From positions 14,913,411-14,977,410 of the forward strand of contig OZ034970.1 in assembly GCA_964030785.1 (NCBI GenBank): a DNA stretch of 64,000 nt, in the 5' to 3' direction. Source of the DNA: Siderastrea siderea (taxonomy: Eukaryota; Cnidaria; Anthozoa; Scleractinia; Rhizangiidae). Position 1 is the stretch's first letter. Each line of letters starts with the position of its first letter. Shown here piece by piece: positions 28,324 to 40,030 of this stretch. Made by a program: the position numbers and the translations under genes. Under the pieces are notes generated by a model that saw only the letters and a list, made by a program, of their open reading frames with translations, had not been told where the DNA came from and searched no databases.

Positions 28324-28693
28324 TAACTGTCGATCGACACATATCTGTCAATCGACATTTATATGTCCATCGACACTTATATCTGTTGATCGACATTTAT
28401 ATCTGTCGATTGCCACTTATAATTGTCAATCGACACGTATATCTGTCGATCGACACTTACATCTGTCGATCGACACTTCCATCTGTCGATTGACACTTAT
28501 AACTGTTGATTGACACCAGAAACTCATAAAGACTTGAAACGTGTAACTCGCATATGTAGGTTTTGACTGATGCTCGTAATTATTCATTTTCGCAAGTACC
28601 ATATTTGGAACATGAGGAGAAAGAGAACTGACCAATCAATTTCGTGAACGGCGTGACGTAATTTCACACCAACTTCGCCCGCTTGCTCAGAGA

Positions 28694-28915
28694 ATGGCTG
28701 ACAAACAGGGGGAAAACAAGCCGACAAAGCTTTCAAACGTTGGAACGACAAAGCAAAAGGAAATAATGGTTTCGAAGACCGAGCAGGAAATTTTTCAGGC
28801 AACAAAGTTGGTAATTGAAACAACATCGAGCGAACCGCTGGGGGTAGAAGTAGACCAGACTGCGAAACCAAACCAAACTAGTCTAGCGTTGTGTTTACGA
28901 TTCCTTTTACCGTAG
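28694..28915 (+). CDS. Short open frame of unknown nature (73 aa)
   Basis: ATG in a fair initiation context (AGAGAATGG); the product is hydrophilic with MADKQGENKPTK at the start and no domain. A good splice donor (AAAAGGTAAGT) lies at ~28940, after the stop. It could be a first-exon remnant or chance. Similar context was not found elsewhere in the window. Confidence 0.2.
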   Translation: MADKQGENKPTKLSNVGTTKQKEIMVSKTEQEIFQATKLVIETTSSEPLGVEVDQTAKPNQTSLALCLRFLLP

Positions 28916-29339
28916 CACTATCAAGAAATGTTCACAAAAGGTAAGTTTCACACGGAAAATTTTTGACACCAAAATAAAAAAGACATGATACAAAAATATT
29001 TAACACAGTAAAATTGAATAGAACCGTTTAATAATAAGCTTATCTAAGTGTCACATGTCACACATTTTCGGTTGTTCGCTACCAAAATCAAGCTAAATAA
29101 TTACTGTAACTGAATAAGAAAGGACGACATTTTTTTCGGCTTTATAAGCTTACTACACAAAAAAACATCGTTTCACCTGCTGTTGATGTAGCTCTGAGTT
29201 CAAGCAGCTCCAAATGTTAAAACAAAGAGATTGTAATGCAAAATAAGTTGAATGTTTGATTCATTGTTGTTTTGACACATTCCGTCCGCGGCCTCTGAAC
29301 CTGTAACCACTACGTTTTGTGTTCGTTTCCACTCTCCAT

Positions 29340-29660
29340 CTTCAAAGCTGAAATCATACTGTAGCTTTAATCCACTTTGGACGATGAAAACAGCAATTTT
29401 TCAGGAAACGTCAAACCTGTACCACATTTTAGAGCCAATATTTGGAGGACTTTTTCAAAAAATTATTCTCGAATGTTTTCGGAGCAGTTTCATTGATCCG
29501 GTCCATTCAGCTTTGCAAAGAAACGCTGCAACACGGTTTTGGCGCCTTATCCTTTCAGTCATGTGATGGATTATTTTCCCTTTTTTCCTTTCTCGTTGTT
29601 TTCTCGTTCTGTCTTGATTTTTACGGTAACTAGTGATTGAGTTTTGAATCAACTGCGCAT
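29340..29660 (+). repeat. Dispersed repeat, inverted partner at 36395-36690
   Basis: About 300 bp (AGAGCCAATATTTGG, GCTTTGCAAAGAAACGCTGC, TTTTGGCGCC) match the reverse complement of 36395-36690 with scattered differences. No coding potential is shared. Confidence 0.75.
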
Positions 29661-29715
29661 TTGTATCGCTTATAAGTTCAATTTCCAAAGAAAGCGAAAT
29701 GATCTGCAGCTTCGT

Positions 29716-29746
<31 letters not shown>

Positions 29747-29889
29747 GTTTGAAAAATGAATATTCACGAGCATCGAGCGCGAATTACACGTTTCAACTCC
29801 TTATGAGTTTCTGTTGACACTTATAACGACACTTAACTGGGCACCAGGCTCTGCGCAACAAACATGTGCTTTCAATTCCAAGATGGCGA

Positions 29890-29940
29890 ACAAGGACGAG
29901 GTAAGATTATAAGTGCCTTATAATCTTACCTCGTCCTTGT
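29890..29940. repeat. Perfect 24-bp hairpin with 3-base loop
   Basis: Arms 29890-29913 and 29917-29940 are exact reverse complements (beginning ACAAGGACGAGG), loop TGC. A further partial copy of the arm follows to ~29955, then a second imperfect hairpin (ACTGTTATCAGCC near 29968 and its complement near 30000). Confidence 0.95.
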
Positions 29941-30287
29941 GCCTTATAATCTTACCCAGTCGGGGTAACTGTTATCAGCCTCAGCATCTGGCTTCGGCTG
30001 ATAACAGTAACCTCGACCTTGATTATTCCGGATATCGCAAAAATCGAATCTAATAATTGTTTTATTATACATTGTTTTACAGGTAAACAAAATAACGGCA
30101 AACAATTTCAACATTTGTGTCCTTCTTGTCTTCCGGCTTCTGAACGCTTTTTTCCTTAAGGTATTCGTGGAACAGTTTCTTCGCAAGTTTTGTCAGCCTT
30201 CTTTTGTTTTCCGAGTCTTTTTGTTTCAGTAATTTTTCAATTTCTTGCTCGGTTGAAGAAGCGAATCGACGAGCGCAACCTACAGAT

Positions 30288-30319
30288 TATTCACTAATCT
30301 GCTAGCAGATTAGTGAATA
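30288..30319. repeat. Perfect 32-bp palindrome
   Basis: TATTCACTAATCTGCT is followed immediately by its exact reverse complement with no spacer. Such loopless palindromes are unstable in genomes and usually young. Confidence 0.95.
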
Positions 30320-32469
30320 CAGATTATACAGTAGTTATGTTACAATGTGTAATTTCCAAGGTTGTAAAAGCTTTACAGAATGAACTAACAATGATTATAA
30401 TTCAAGGATGGTTTTCGCAGACTTAAGGTATCAGCCACGGTTAAAAGCGTCATTTTTTGAAAAATGAGATTTTTACATGCTCAGATAAAGCTCTTCGAGA
30501 GCTTTCTTTCAAACAAAAAATTAGAAGAAAATAATGGCTCAGTGGAGAGTTATTGGGAATAAAAGATTTTTCCTTGTTAATTATGGTAATTGATCGCTGT
30601 CAAGTTCTATCACACCTGATTAACTAGATCACGTGAAATCGAAAGCGCTTGCTGGTTGCACTCACATTTTAAGCAATTCTTGCGGTGTGCTTTATATTAG
30701 CTTTTAACGAAGAAATGAGAGTTTTCTTGCACCTAAATGCATCATTAAAAAATGGTTGTGTCTGTCTTAATTCGTCTTCTAAACCAGGACTAAAGGAAAA
30801 GAAAGCCCTTGACAAAGAATGGGCAGTGAATTGGCAGAGAGCGATCAGGGTTCATTTTATCGACAGGAGAAATGGTTGCGTCGATGATTTCCCCGGATTT
30901 TGCCACGATTTTCGGCATCTTTATCAACATGGTCAGAATATCAGGAAATATTCATAACAAATTTTTATTGTTACATGAGATATGGATTCAAATAAGGAAA
31001 ACATTTCGCAAATTAAACGAAAATGACGAATGTTTTCTCACGTTTAAGAGCGGTGAGTTGAAACCTAATAAATTATTTTCTGCCCCTCGCCGCGTAACAT
31101 TACTCCTGTTACATGTCACCTGTCAAAGTTCTATTGTTTGAGAAAGCTGATCTCTCTCTGGTATCGATCAAAATAGCACTCACCGGACACTGAGGTGTCA
31201 TATTCTCATTACTGGCAAGGCACCGCTGAAAATACATTTTCCTTTTTTTCTCAAAAGTCAAATTTTGGCGAGTTGTACGTACGTTTTTAACTACAAGTCG
31301 ACAGCTGCTTGACCAATTTGGCTGAAACTTAGCCAGATTGTTGCCAGGTAGTTTTTCTACAAAACCGTGTCAGCGAATTTTAATCCCTCTTTTTGTTTTA
31401 AAGCTAGACCTTTTTTCGCCGCGAAGTGCTAATTTATTTGTCTTCTCTGACTTCAACTGCCAATAAAAGAAGAACAAACGGACTTACCAAAAATCTGAGA
31501 CACAGTTTTTTAGCCATAGGTGTCGAGAAGAGAATGCAGTGTTAATCATTTTGTTTTCTTTGTTTCTGGAGGGACTAGAACCTAATCTATGAAGACATGT
31601 ATGTGTGAAAAAACCTTCCCATTTTCCGAACACGTTGAACTCCGGCCTCTTTTTTTAATAAAACGTCATTTTCTGGAATTATTACATTGTGTTAGGAGGG
31701 GAGAGGAACGGGCAGGGAAATATCTTATGTCCCTATTTTTAAACTCAAATTTCTCCCTCCTCCCTAATTTTTTTGGCCATTTCTTCCTCCTCCCTGATTT
31801 TTGACCTTTCTCCCTGATTAGTGCTTTAACGGGTTTATATTATTACGTAATACTACACTTGCAGTCTAATTTCCCTCCAATATTGTGACTTTACTAAAGA
31901 ACTTTGTGCTCTTTGAAGACGTTGAATACCTACAGACTGCTAGATTTAACATGTAGTACCAGCTTACCTATGAATACAGTTCGAGGCCAGCAAATTAATA
32001 CATGGAAAATGAGGATTACTTTTGCATACTTTCTAGCAAAGCAACATCCCAAGGATTTGGTCGGTAAATTTGATAATTTTCTAGTGCTTAAGCCGGTTTG
32101 CCTACATCGCAACTTTTTTGTTTGTGGCTGAACTAGAAATGTTTATTGCTTGTTGATGAGCGGGAAAAAGTTAGGATTTGTACGTTAAAGCATCAAGGTA
32201 ACGCAACATCAACCAGTAAACGAAATCCACAAAGATCTTAAAACGAAGAATGTGTTAAGTGCGATCACATTGTCAGTCAGTTTAGTTTACTAGTTTACTG
32301 ACTTCCCTTCAAATTATTCTTATTAAGCAATTTGCAGTAGAATTATTTTTGCACAAAAAGGCTTCGGAGTTTTACGTGACACAGTGCCAAAAAGACATCC
32401 AGAGCATGTCAGTGTTTGAGAGACAGCCAAATTGCTATAAAGAGCACAACATGGCGCCAGATTTCTCCC

Positions 32470-33236
32470 AAAGGCCGTGCTAAAGGACTTTTATTTTAAA
32501 GTGATACTACCCTCTGTAAAATATGGTTTAGTTTTATGGGGATCGTGTTGTAACTCTGACATGCTAGACTCTATAGAAAGACTACATTGTAGGGCGGCAA
32601 GAATCATTTTCAACTTGCCCAAGGACATGCCGTCAAATGAAGTGCTCAAATATGATCAGTGGTCTACCTTTTCCCTGTATTATAAGCTCGACATCCTTAG
32701 GCTATTTTATAAGGCAAACAACGACAGCCTGCCCGAGCCTCTGATGAAATCGATACTAGACAACTCCAGTCACGGCTATTCGCTCCGAGGAAAACAACTA
32801 TCTTCGATACCAAGATTCAACTCGCGATTCATGAAGGATTCACTCAGATACAAGGGATCTGTACTTTGGAACATTGTTAAATACCACAATCAACAGAAGA
32901 GTTTTTCAAGTTTTTTAGAGCTAAGAAAGCATGTTGTAAATAGAGCATATTTTAAAGATTTTAATTTTAATGCCCTGTCGGCTTCAACAACCCGCCACAG
33001 ACATAGTGATTTTATATATAATTAGCTTTAGTTAGTTTATTTTAATCATCTAGTATAGTAACAGTTCTAGTTAGTAATTAATTAAATAATTAATTTTACT
33101 GTAAACATAAGAATTGTAATTTTAGATATTTTAATTGTAATTTTAATTTTAAATTTAAATACACGACCCCACAAGCTTTTAGCTTTTATTATTATCGTGT
33201 TAAAATAAAGTTTATCTATCTATCTATCTATCTATG
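32470..33236 (+). mobile_element. 5'-truncated LINE, C-terminus of reverse transcriptase protein with (TATC)n tail
   Basis: A 182-codon frame (32477-33025) encodes the C-terminal end of a non-LTR retrotransposon polyprotein: LPSVKYGLVLWGSCCN, then IERLHCRAARIIFNLP and YKLDILRLFYKAN. After a short AT-rich 3' region comes AATAAAG and (TATC)n at ~33206-33236, a usual tail of CR1/L2/RTE-type elements. The catalytic region is absent. Confidence 0.85.
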
Positions 33237-33625
33237 GCAGACCATGGCATGAATGCCAAAAGTGTGATTCCAAGGTCAAAAATAAAATATTTTTTAAAAA
33301 ATTAAGTTGCTGTGTGTTGTTTTACATTTCTGGGAACCTAATGGAAGCACCGAATCGGAAAGCATAACTCGTTTTATTGGTGACGCCTAAACAGATCTAA
33401 ACACACATGCAGTGCCGAAAAGACAGAAAACTGGAAAGGCAAAACATTTCGCACTCACCATGGCCTTGCCCTTGACCCTGATCCTCGAGCCACACAGACC
33501 TCTAAAATCTCACGCTTTCACGAACACTAACTCAACGCCTCACGATTTTCCGATTTGACCTCTTCCCCTCACGGTCAATCAGAATATCTTGAAATGGCCT
33601 AGCGACCTCTAACGAAAATTGTATA
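33237..33625. other. Interval with no recognised feature
   Basis: No gene or repeat border could be supported here. Confidence 0.4.
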
Positions 33626-35480
33626 CGGGGGGGGGGGGGGGGTGAACTTGTCAATCGCTCCTATAAGAATTGTGCGGCGGATGATCAGGGCCATCGTGAC
33701 GTCACAGGCAGGTCAAGTCTGGAAATTGAAATGGCTGTCAAACAATCACATCGCCAGACGTCTTTCTCGGGTGATCATTCAAAGAATTTGAAACAAAGGA
33801 ATGAAAAAAGCCCAGACACCTAGTAACCTGTTAATGTAATTTCCGAAAATGCAGCATCTTTCACAAAACAAGCTGTTCAAGACACCAAAATATGCAAAAC
33901 TTCAAGATCGATAAATTACGCACGCCATTGAAAACTAAAAGCTTGCACCCCTATCATAGACGATAACAAGAAGACCCAACGTTATGTGACTCCAAGAGAA
34001 AAATAAGACCTTGATATGATTTAAAAGTTTCGAATGGCCGTTAAAATGAATCAGTATACATTCGCTAAAAATGATCGGTGGGTTTAAAGGCATTGCTCGC
34101 AAAAAGAAAGCTAACATCTTTAAAATGTGAAGAAAAATGCTCCAGTGTAGAGAAATTTTTATGTTCAAGCCATGTTCTGGGTTCGAAGTTATTAATGGGC
34201 CAGAGGACTTCCTTGTTTTCACTGTACCATCTCGTAAAAACCGACAAAGACGACAACATTTTCCCGCGGCAAAGCCAAACAAGTGGTTCGTCGGCTTTCC
34301 GGCAAAATATTTGCTGACGTCTGGCATTACTCTTGTTGAATAATTATAAAAAACCACAGGCTACCAAAAACGCCAATTTTCCCAGGCTACTGATTGTCAA
34401 AATGTTCACAAGGAGCTGTAGTTACCAAAATGGTGCTTAGTTTGACAGTTTTAAAATGCTGACCAGCCATTGCCAGATTAGTGTACTAATGGCAATTATC
34501 ACAATTAAAGATAAAGATCTTTTAAAATTAAGTGAAATGTGGCCGATTCATTTTACTTTCGAAACGGTCATCTCGATCGTCTGTTGTGGATCATGTAGGT
34601 GGTCAAACTCTTTCTAAAACAATTGTAGCTTGGACAGGAAATTTAAAAGAAACTGAAGATATTGAGATTAAGTTGGACAAGACCACTGAACCCGATGGTG
34701 CTCTAATATATCTAAACGTTTTCATAAAAATAGCAGTATTAGATCGGCGTAAAACATATTTCCTCGGCCGTCTGCATGATTTGCAAGCTGATTTGCATTT
34801 TTATATTGTTCTGCAAAGGTGAGTTTTACACGGGTTAAATGTGGTAGCAAAAATTTACTTAGTTCGATTACTTGTCCCCTAGCATTTAAGGATTATTCTT
34901 CTTTCTATATACAGAAGATGGAAGCAAATTCTTTCAGAAAACTTTAAATTTAGAGTGCTAAACATACACTTTTAAGTTCGTCTTCCAGTCTACACAGCGA
35001 AACAATCGGACTGATCATTTTTTAGGTTGACTCTATACCAGTGTTTTCAATTCGAATATTTTTCTTAAGTTATAGGCTATTCTCTAGCTAAGTTTCAAGT
35101 TCTGCTGTGAGGTTTAACTGAAATAAACGCAATTTTTTCGGACGCGGACAATGACAACTTTCCCACTAATTTTGCGATCGCGAAGGTTTAACGTGGCACT
35201 TAAAACATTTTTTCCAGTATGGTTTAAAGGGTAAGATACGAAACCACTTACCTCTATCAAAAAAGAGATCCTAAATTTCTATTCCACAAGAAAACAAGCC
35301 CAGTTGAAAGCCGGACTAGCACCAAAAAAAAGTTTGTAGACCGAGCATCCAGCAAGTTTGCGAGCGCCATTTTTGAAACTCAGCAAAGTCGCGCGCTTCT
35401 CTCGTCGTGACGTCACGATGGCCAAGATCATCCGGACAAGAAATCGAGGAGTTCACCCCCGCCCCCCCCCCCGTCTGATT
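33626..35480. mobile_element. Candidate DNA element with G-run and imperfect inverted ends
   Basis: The left end has a G15 run then GTGAACTTGTC and GGCCATCGTGACGTCAC (33630-33705). The right end (35400-35475) is its imperfect inverted copy: GTGACGTCACGATGGCC, then GAGTTCACCCCCG and a C-run. The enclosed 1.85 kb has no long frame. Likely non-autonomous. Confidence 0.45.
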
Positions 35481-36277
35481 GTATAACAAAAGAGACCATT
35501 CAAAGTACCGCAAACACCTGAGCTTAAGGGCTCAAAATAGTCTTGGAGACCCAGGGTCCACCCAGTCTTCTCTCGATATAATTGTTTAACGGGGAACAGA
35601 TCTGTACAGTTTCTTATATTAAGATCTATTTAAAGCTTTAATGAGTCGTGTCATGTTTTTTAAGACATTCTCCCTTCTCCCTTTTCATGCTGGTTCTCCC
35701 GTCTCCCTATTTTTATGCGTCCTTTCTCCCTCCTCCCGCTACTTTTTGGGCTGTTTCTCCCTCCTCCCTAAACCGTTCCTCTCCCGTCTGTAAGCTGCCA
35801 GAAAATGTATAGTTTGTAGGGTTTTTCATAAAACCAACAAAAGCTAGAGCGATCCGCGCGCAAACGGTCCCGAAGGCTGATACCTTAAGAAGCAGAGTTA
35901 AGAAGAAGAATTAAGGAGCAGCAAGGAATCAACAGCAATCAGAAATTATTTTTTGCCCCAAATTGACATTTTAAAGGAGTTTATCTTAGCTTATATAAGC
36001 TTATAAAACTCATACCAATTGTCTTCTTTAACTTAGATCAGGGTCTGTCTATTTCATGAGTTCGAGTTTGAGTCCGAGTTTCGAGTTAAAATATCGAGTT
36101 CGCGTTACTACTACTTTTGGGCAGTGGTAATGCAAAGTAACAACACGTGAAAGCTGCGGAGAAACTTTATCTTCAATTGTAAGTAAATTAAACAATGCCT
36201 TGCCGTTTGTATCTATTTTCTGTTATTTAGTCTTGTAAATCTTTATTAAATATATATTAAATATATATATTTAACAA

Positions 36278-36380
36278 CTATTCTACGAGGGCGCGCTGGA
36301 TATCGAATGATAGATAACCAACGAGGCGCGTAGCGCCGAGTTGGTTATAATCATTTGATATCCAGCAAGCCCGAGTAGAA
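36278..36380. repeat. ~100-bp imperfect foldback hairpin
   Basis: ATTCTACGAGGGCGCGCTGG at the left pairs with the right end near 36360-36378, and the centre AACCAACGAGGCGC.GCGCCGAGTTGGTT pairs almost perfectly. It probably forms a cruciform; typical foldback repeat. Confidence 0.8.
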
Positions 36381-36394
36381 TAATTGTTTTATTA

Positions 36395-36690
36395 AAAACT
36401 TAACCACTGTTTAAAAAAAAAATCAAGAAAGAACGGGAAAAATGAGAAAAGAAATTTAAACGGAACAAAAATCGATCACATGACTGAACGAAAAAGGCGC
36501 CAAAACCTTGCGAAGTGTTGCAGCGTTTCATTGCAAAGCTGAATGAATCAATGAAAAGTGCTCGAAAGTGAACAAAGTAGCACAAGTTTTGGAGAAAAAT
36601 CTTCTAATTATTGGCTCTGAAATATGGTACATGTTTGATTTTTCCTGAGGCATTGTTGTAATCTCGTTCAAAGCGGATTGAAGCCGTACA
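36395..36690 (-). repeat. Inverted partner of the repeat at 29340-29660
   Basis: Contains the reverse complement of the same blocks (GCAGCGTTTCATTGCAAAGC, ATTGGCTCTGAAAT). The pair lies ~7 kb apart in opposite orientation. Confidence 0.75.
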
Positions 36691-37130
36691 ATTTCACCAC
36701 ATTAACTGCTGGACTTGAAACTGAACAAGTTTGTAATCTGTTCGAACAACGGAGCTATCATGTGCGTGTTTGATCGAACTGAAGACAGAACAAATTTGAA
36801 CTTGAAGAGGTAATTTCTATGCAGCTCAGAACCAAGATTACTGTAGCGAGGAACATTAGATTTCACCATCATAGTTTGTTAAACGCAAAGCGCAAAATGC
36901 AGTTGTTCTCGGTTTAGAGGTTGCGGACGGAATGGTAAAAACAACATTCAAACAACTGGAAAAGCGATTCAACTCCGTTTACATGGCATCCGAATTCTAC
37001 CTGGAGCATTTGGACCTGCTGGAACACAGAGCTACAACGCGAGTGCAGGTAAACCAGTGTCAATTTTGCCTGTGTAAAGCCGAAAAAAATCTCGCCCTTC
37101 CTTCCTTCTTGGTAGTTTGCAGTAATGAAA

Positions 37131-37407
37131 GCAGTATTAGCAGTAATGAAAACCACAGATTATATAAGCTTTTACCCTCGCGAAATAAATGTCATTTTAA
37201 CTTGAGACATAAAAGAAATTTTAATATTCCCATGGCCAAGACTAAGAGACTCATGAACACTTTTATATATAGTAATTGTAATTAGACGATATTATAGTTT
37301 TTATTCTTATAATTAATAGATTTTATTCTTTCTTGTAAAAATTAATATAATTCAGCCTCTGGCTGCAATTTTAATTTTAATAAACTATCTATCTATCTAT
37401 CTATCTA
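37131..37407 (+). mobile_element. Second LINE 3' end with (TATC)n tail
   Basis: Encodes RNKCHFNLRHKRNFNIPMAK followed by TKRLMNTFIY and a stop at 37285, the extreme C-terminus of another non-LTR polyprotein, then a 3' region ending ATAAAC(TATC)n at ~37380-37407. Only the last ~150 bp of coding sequence remain. Confidence 0.75.
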
Positions 37408-37978
37408 GTTTGCAGCCGTATTTTTTTTAGTACATGTTTAGACTGATTCATGATTTTCGCACCGACTTGCCATGAATGTGTGATAGTTTTAATAAAATGC
37501 TCCTGCTCCATTTCATTGTGTTTTATTTTATGTCTTGTCTTGATATTTTGAAGTGGAAAGCCTTCCTGATAAAACCTACCGTTTGTTCAATTTCAATGAT
37601 CGACGCGACGATCGATGAAAGAAATTAATTGTAAACACAACGCTTTATGCTTAAATTTCCATTTCTGCACAGTTTCTTCAAACAATTTTGACTTGTGTTA
37701 GACGACGCTGTTGGTGATGCTTGTTGGCGACGCTGTTGGAATTTCTGCTTAATTTAAATTCGCTGCCAAGTGATTTTTCTCGTCCATTTTTCTCGCCGGG
37801 TTGCTCGCGAGGAAAAAACTTTCAGCTCACTTTGTTGTTGAGTGTTCATTGACCATATTTGGCCGCAGCAGGCATATGAGCTGATAGCCTAGCTCCGTTC
37901 AGCCAATCAAAATGCTAGAAATCCAATATACCTAGTCCAGTTTTTAATAAATATATATTATATTATGCCGATATAATT

Positions 37979-38058
37979 GGCTCCAACTCGAACTCGAAAC
38001 TCGAACTCGAACTCGAAACTCGAACTCGAACTCGAAACTCGAACTCGAACTCGAACAC
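37979..38058. repeat. (GAACTC)n-type minisatellite
   Basis: Regular alternation of AACTCGAACTCGAAACTCG over 80 bp. A degenerate inverted counterpart (GAGTTCGAGTTTGAG) lies at 36058-36110, so the two may be the ends of one element enclosing the LINE tail. Confidence 0.85.
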
Positions 38059-39245
38059 TTAAGTTTAAACGCTCTCTGTAATTAGAAGGAAGGGCATCTA
38101 ATTATTCTCTCTTTTGAACAAAAAGAAACTCAAGAATATTACCGCACCTTTCCTCGGATCCACTTTTCTTGTACCTTTGCTTGCCTCTTGTCTTGTACTT
38201 TCCACCTGCTAGTCGAAGGCTCCACTTTTCGAGACAAACAGGTCTGAAGCCCGGGTGTTGGGTGATACAGGACAACTCTTGTCCCTCTGTTAGGTCCTCG
38301 CGCACAATTTGAATATTTCGCATGTTAATGCTTCACAGCAGCCTTCCAGCTCTTTGCATCAATAACACTCGCTTATGTTTGACAACAGATCACGGCTGCA
38401 GTTCCCACAGAATTTGAAGGTAGCAACTCTTTGACAGAGGAAAATGTCAACCGTGAGTAGAAGCCGGGCGTCCAGAATACATTCTTCAAAGACGTTCTGA
38501 ATACCGTATGTTCATGTGAAGAACTTGCAAACCCGTTTTTGGAAGAAGGTGAAAACCTGATGGCGAGGCATACTAAGGATATCATGGATGACACTGTAGT
38601 CAGAGCTATTCGCAATGCAGGAAAGATTGGAGAGGAACAATTCAATTTGTTCTTCAAAGAACGATTCATTGACAGAAGCAAGCCGGTTACACACCCTCTC
38701 AAGAAGAATAATCTCACTGTATTCTACACCCCGAACAAGAGGATTGTTTCGAAAGACAAGGCAAAATTGGAAGTGTTGAAGAAGGACTGTTCTCTGTTCT
38801 CGCGGTTGTACATAGCTTGTCAAATCCGGGATGCAAACTTGGAAGATTTCTTCAAATATGAGAACCAACCGTGGCCGCCATCACTTTCACAGGTTGGCCA
38901 ACTCAGAGGAGGACAGAAATCAGACTTGCTGAAGTCTTTGCCGAGCACATCAGCACAGATCGCCACTCAACCAGCCGTTGATGCAGTCATTCTGGATGGA
39001 GCGGTTATCGTGCAGATGTTACAGCCAAGAACAGCGCATACCTTTGATGAGTACTTCAGTAACGTGTTCGCCCCTTACATCCTCAAACAGCTTGAAACAG
39101 CGAAGAGTTGACCTAGTATGGGATGTCTATCAGGGCGATTCACTGAAGAGATCATTGCGAGAAAAGAGAGGTTCTGGACAAAGGCGCAAAGTATTGGCAT
39201 CAACAAGAACTCCTGCTGACTGGAAAGGCTTTCTGAGTCAGGGCA

Positions 39246-39837
39246 TCTGACAGGATGCATGCGGTGGTGCGGATCCGCATAATTCTTTAACGTCCGCATC
39301 TTCCGCATAAAACAGAAAAATTTGCCTAATATTGGTGATAAAGCAGCTGCTTTTCATCCTCACAAACATAAAAGCCGAAGAGATTGATTATTTTGAAGCA
39401 GTTTTCCTCCTAAACATCGACGAAAACGCGCCGCTTTGTTCGGGAGCAATTTTTAACCTCCAGGCATTCCACAAGCCTTTTGACGATGAGCATGGGTACT
39501 AGTTTTGTTCTTACACTGATTTCTATTGGACGAAAAGCATTGAAATTTTTGACTACTGCTTGCGCGAGTGCTTGCGCGTGGAAAGAGAGGAAAGTTAAAC
39601 ACGTTGTCTTCTTTTGCTCAGTTCGTCGTCTCAAAGAATCATCTTGCGGTTTAAGCTTATAGTAAGGATAAATTTAAAGAGACGAAGAAGAAGAAGGAAC
39701 CTCATAAGCAGTTTAGATAAAAACAGAAAAACAGTGGAAAGACACAATTATAAATGTTATAAATTGTTGAAATTTTTGCATATTAAACCCAGCGTGTTTT
39801 CCTCATAATTTTTGATTTTTTTCCGCACCCTATCAAA
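39246..39837. other. Insertion interrupting the broken ORF
   Basis: About 590 bp without coding continuity to either side. The flanking protein blocks join in sense across it, so it is either an intron of a different type (no good GT-AG pair was recognised) or an inserted repeat. Confidence 0.4.
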
Positions 39838-39894
39838 TGGCCTGGAGAGTCGATGACAATAAGGACGAATTTTTCAAACTTCTTGCAAACAAGG

Positions 39895-40030
39895 TATGTA
39901 CAATACAATACAATAATATTTATACAGCGCTTTATATCCTTTTAAGTGCTAAGCGCTTTACAATGCTTTAAAAAATTATTTAAAAAAATACATTGTACAT
40001 TGCTACAAAGCTACATTGCTTACCTAGTAA
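39895..40030. repeat. Short AT-rich repeat with AGCGCTTTATAT / AAGCGCTTTACA
   Basis: Looks like an intron start (GTATGT) or a SINE-like tail carrying a TTTATACAGCGCTTTA block found widely in invertebrate repeats. Ends at GGTAAGGT near 40030. Confidence 0.4.

Larger units (their letters stand above)
27335..28525. repeat. Palindromic minisatellite with core TGTCGATCGACA, interrupted
   Basis: A ~21-bp unit (ATCTGTCGATCGACACTTAT) is repeated about four times at 27340-27440 and about nine times at 28323-28520. The best-preserved core, TGTCGATCGACA, is its own reverse complement. The two blocks are separated by ~870 bp with inverted ends AGCGGAGCC (27460) and GGCTCCGCT (28312), which looks like an element inserted into the array. 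Confidence 0.8.
30422..35889. repeat. 15-bp inverted pair CTTAAGGTATCAGCC enclosing 5.4 kb
   Basis: CTTAAGGTATCAGCC at 30422-30436 and its reverse complement at 35875-35889. Inside, pyrimidine-rich CTCCCTCCTCCCT blocks near 31750-31820 and 35660-35780 are also related. This may be one large composite DNA element or two inverted copies of the same family; flanking target duplications were not recognised. Confidence 0.4.

Noticed and set aside
27335..28525. CRISPR-like array
   Set aside because: Repeat-like units are adjacent with no unique spacers, and the DNA is eukaryotic; it is a minisatellite.
36932..37120. Possible gene start upstream of the second LINE tail
   Set aside because: Only the last part of the frame resembles a LINE protein; the first ~60 codons show no similarity and lie across a repeat border.
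37979..38058. Telomere-like repeat
   Set aside because: The unit GAACTC/GAAACTC is not a telomeric motif and the tract is short and internal.
38102..38323. Minus-strand 73-codon frame before the broken ORF
   Set aside because: No domain; a weak basic composition is insufficient support.
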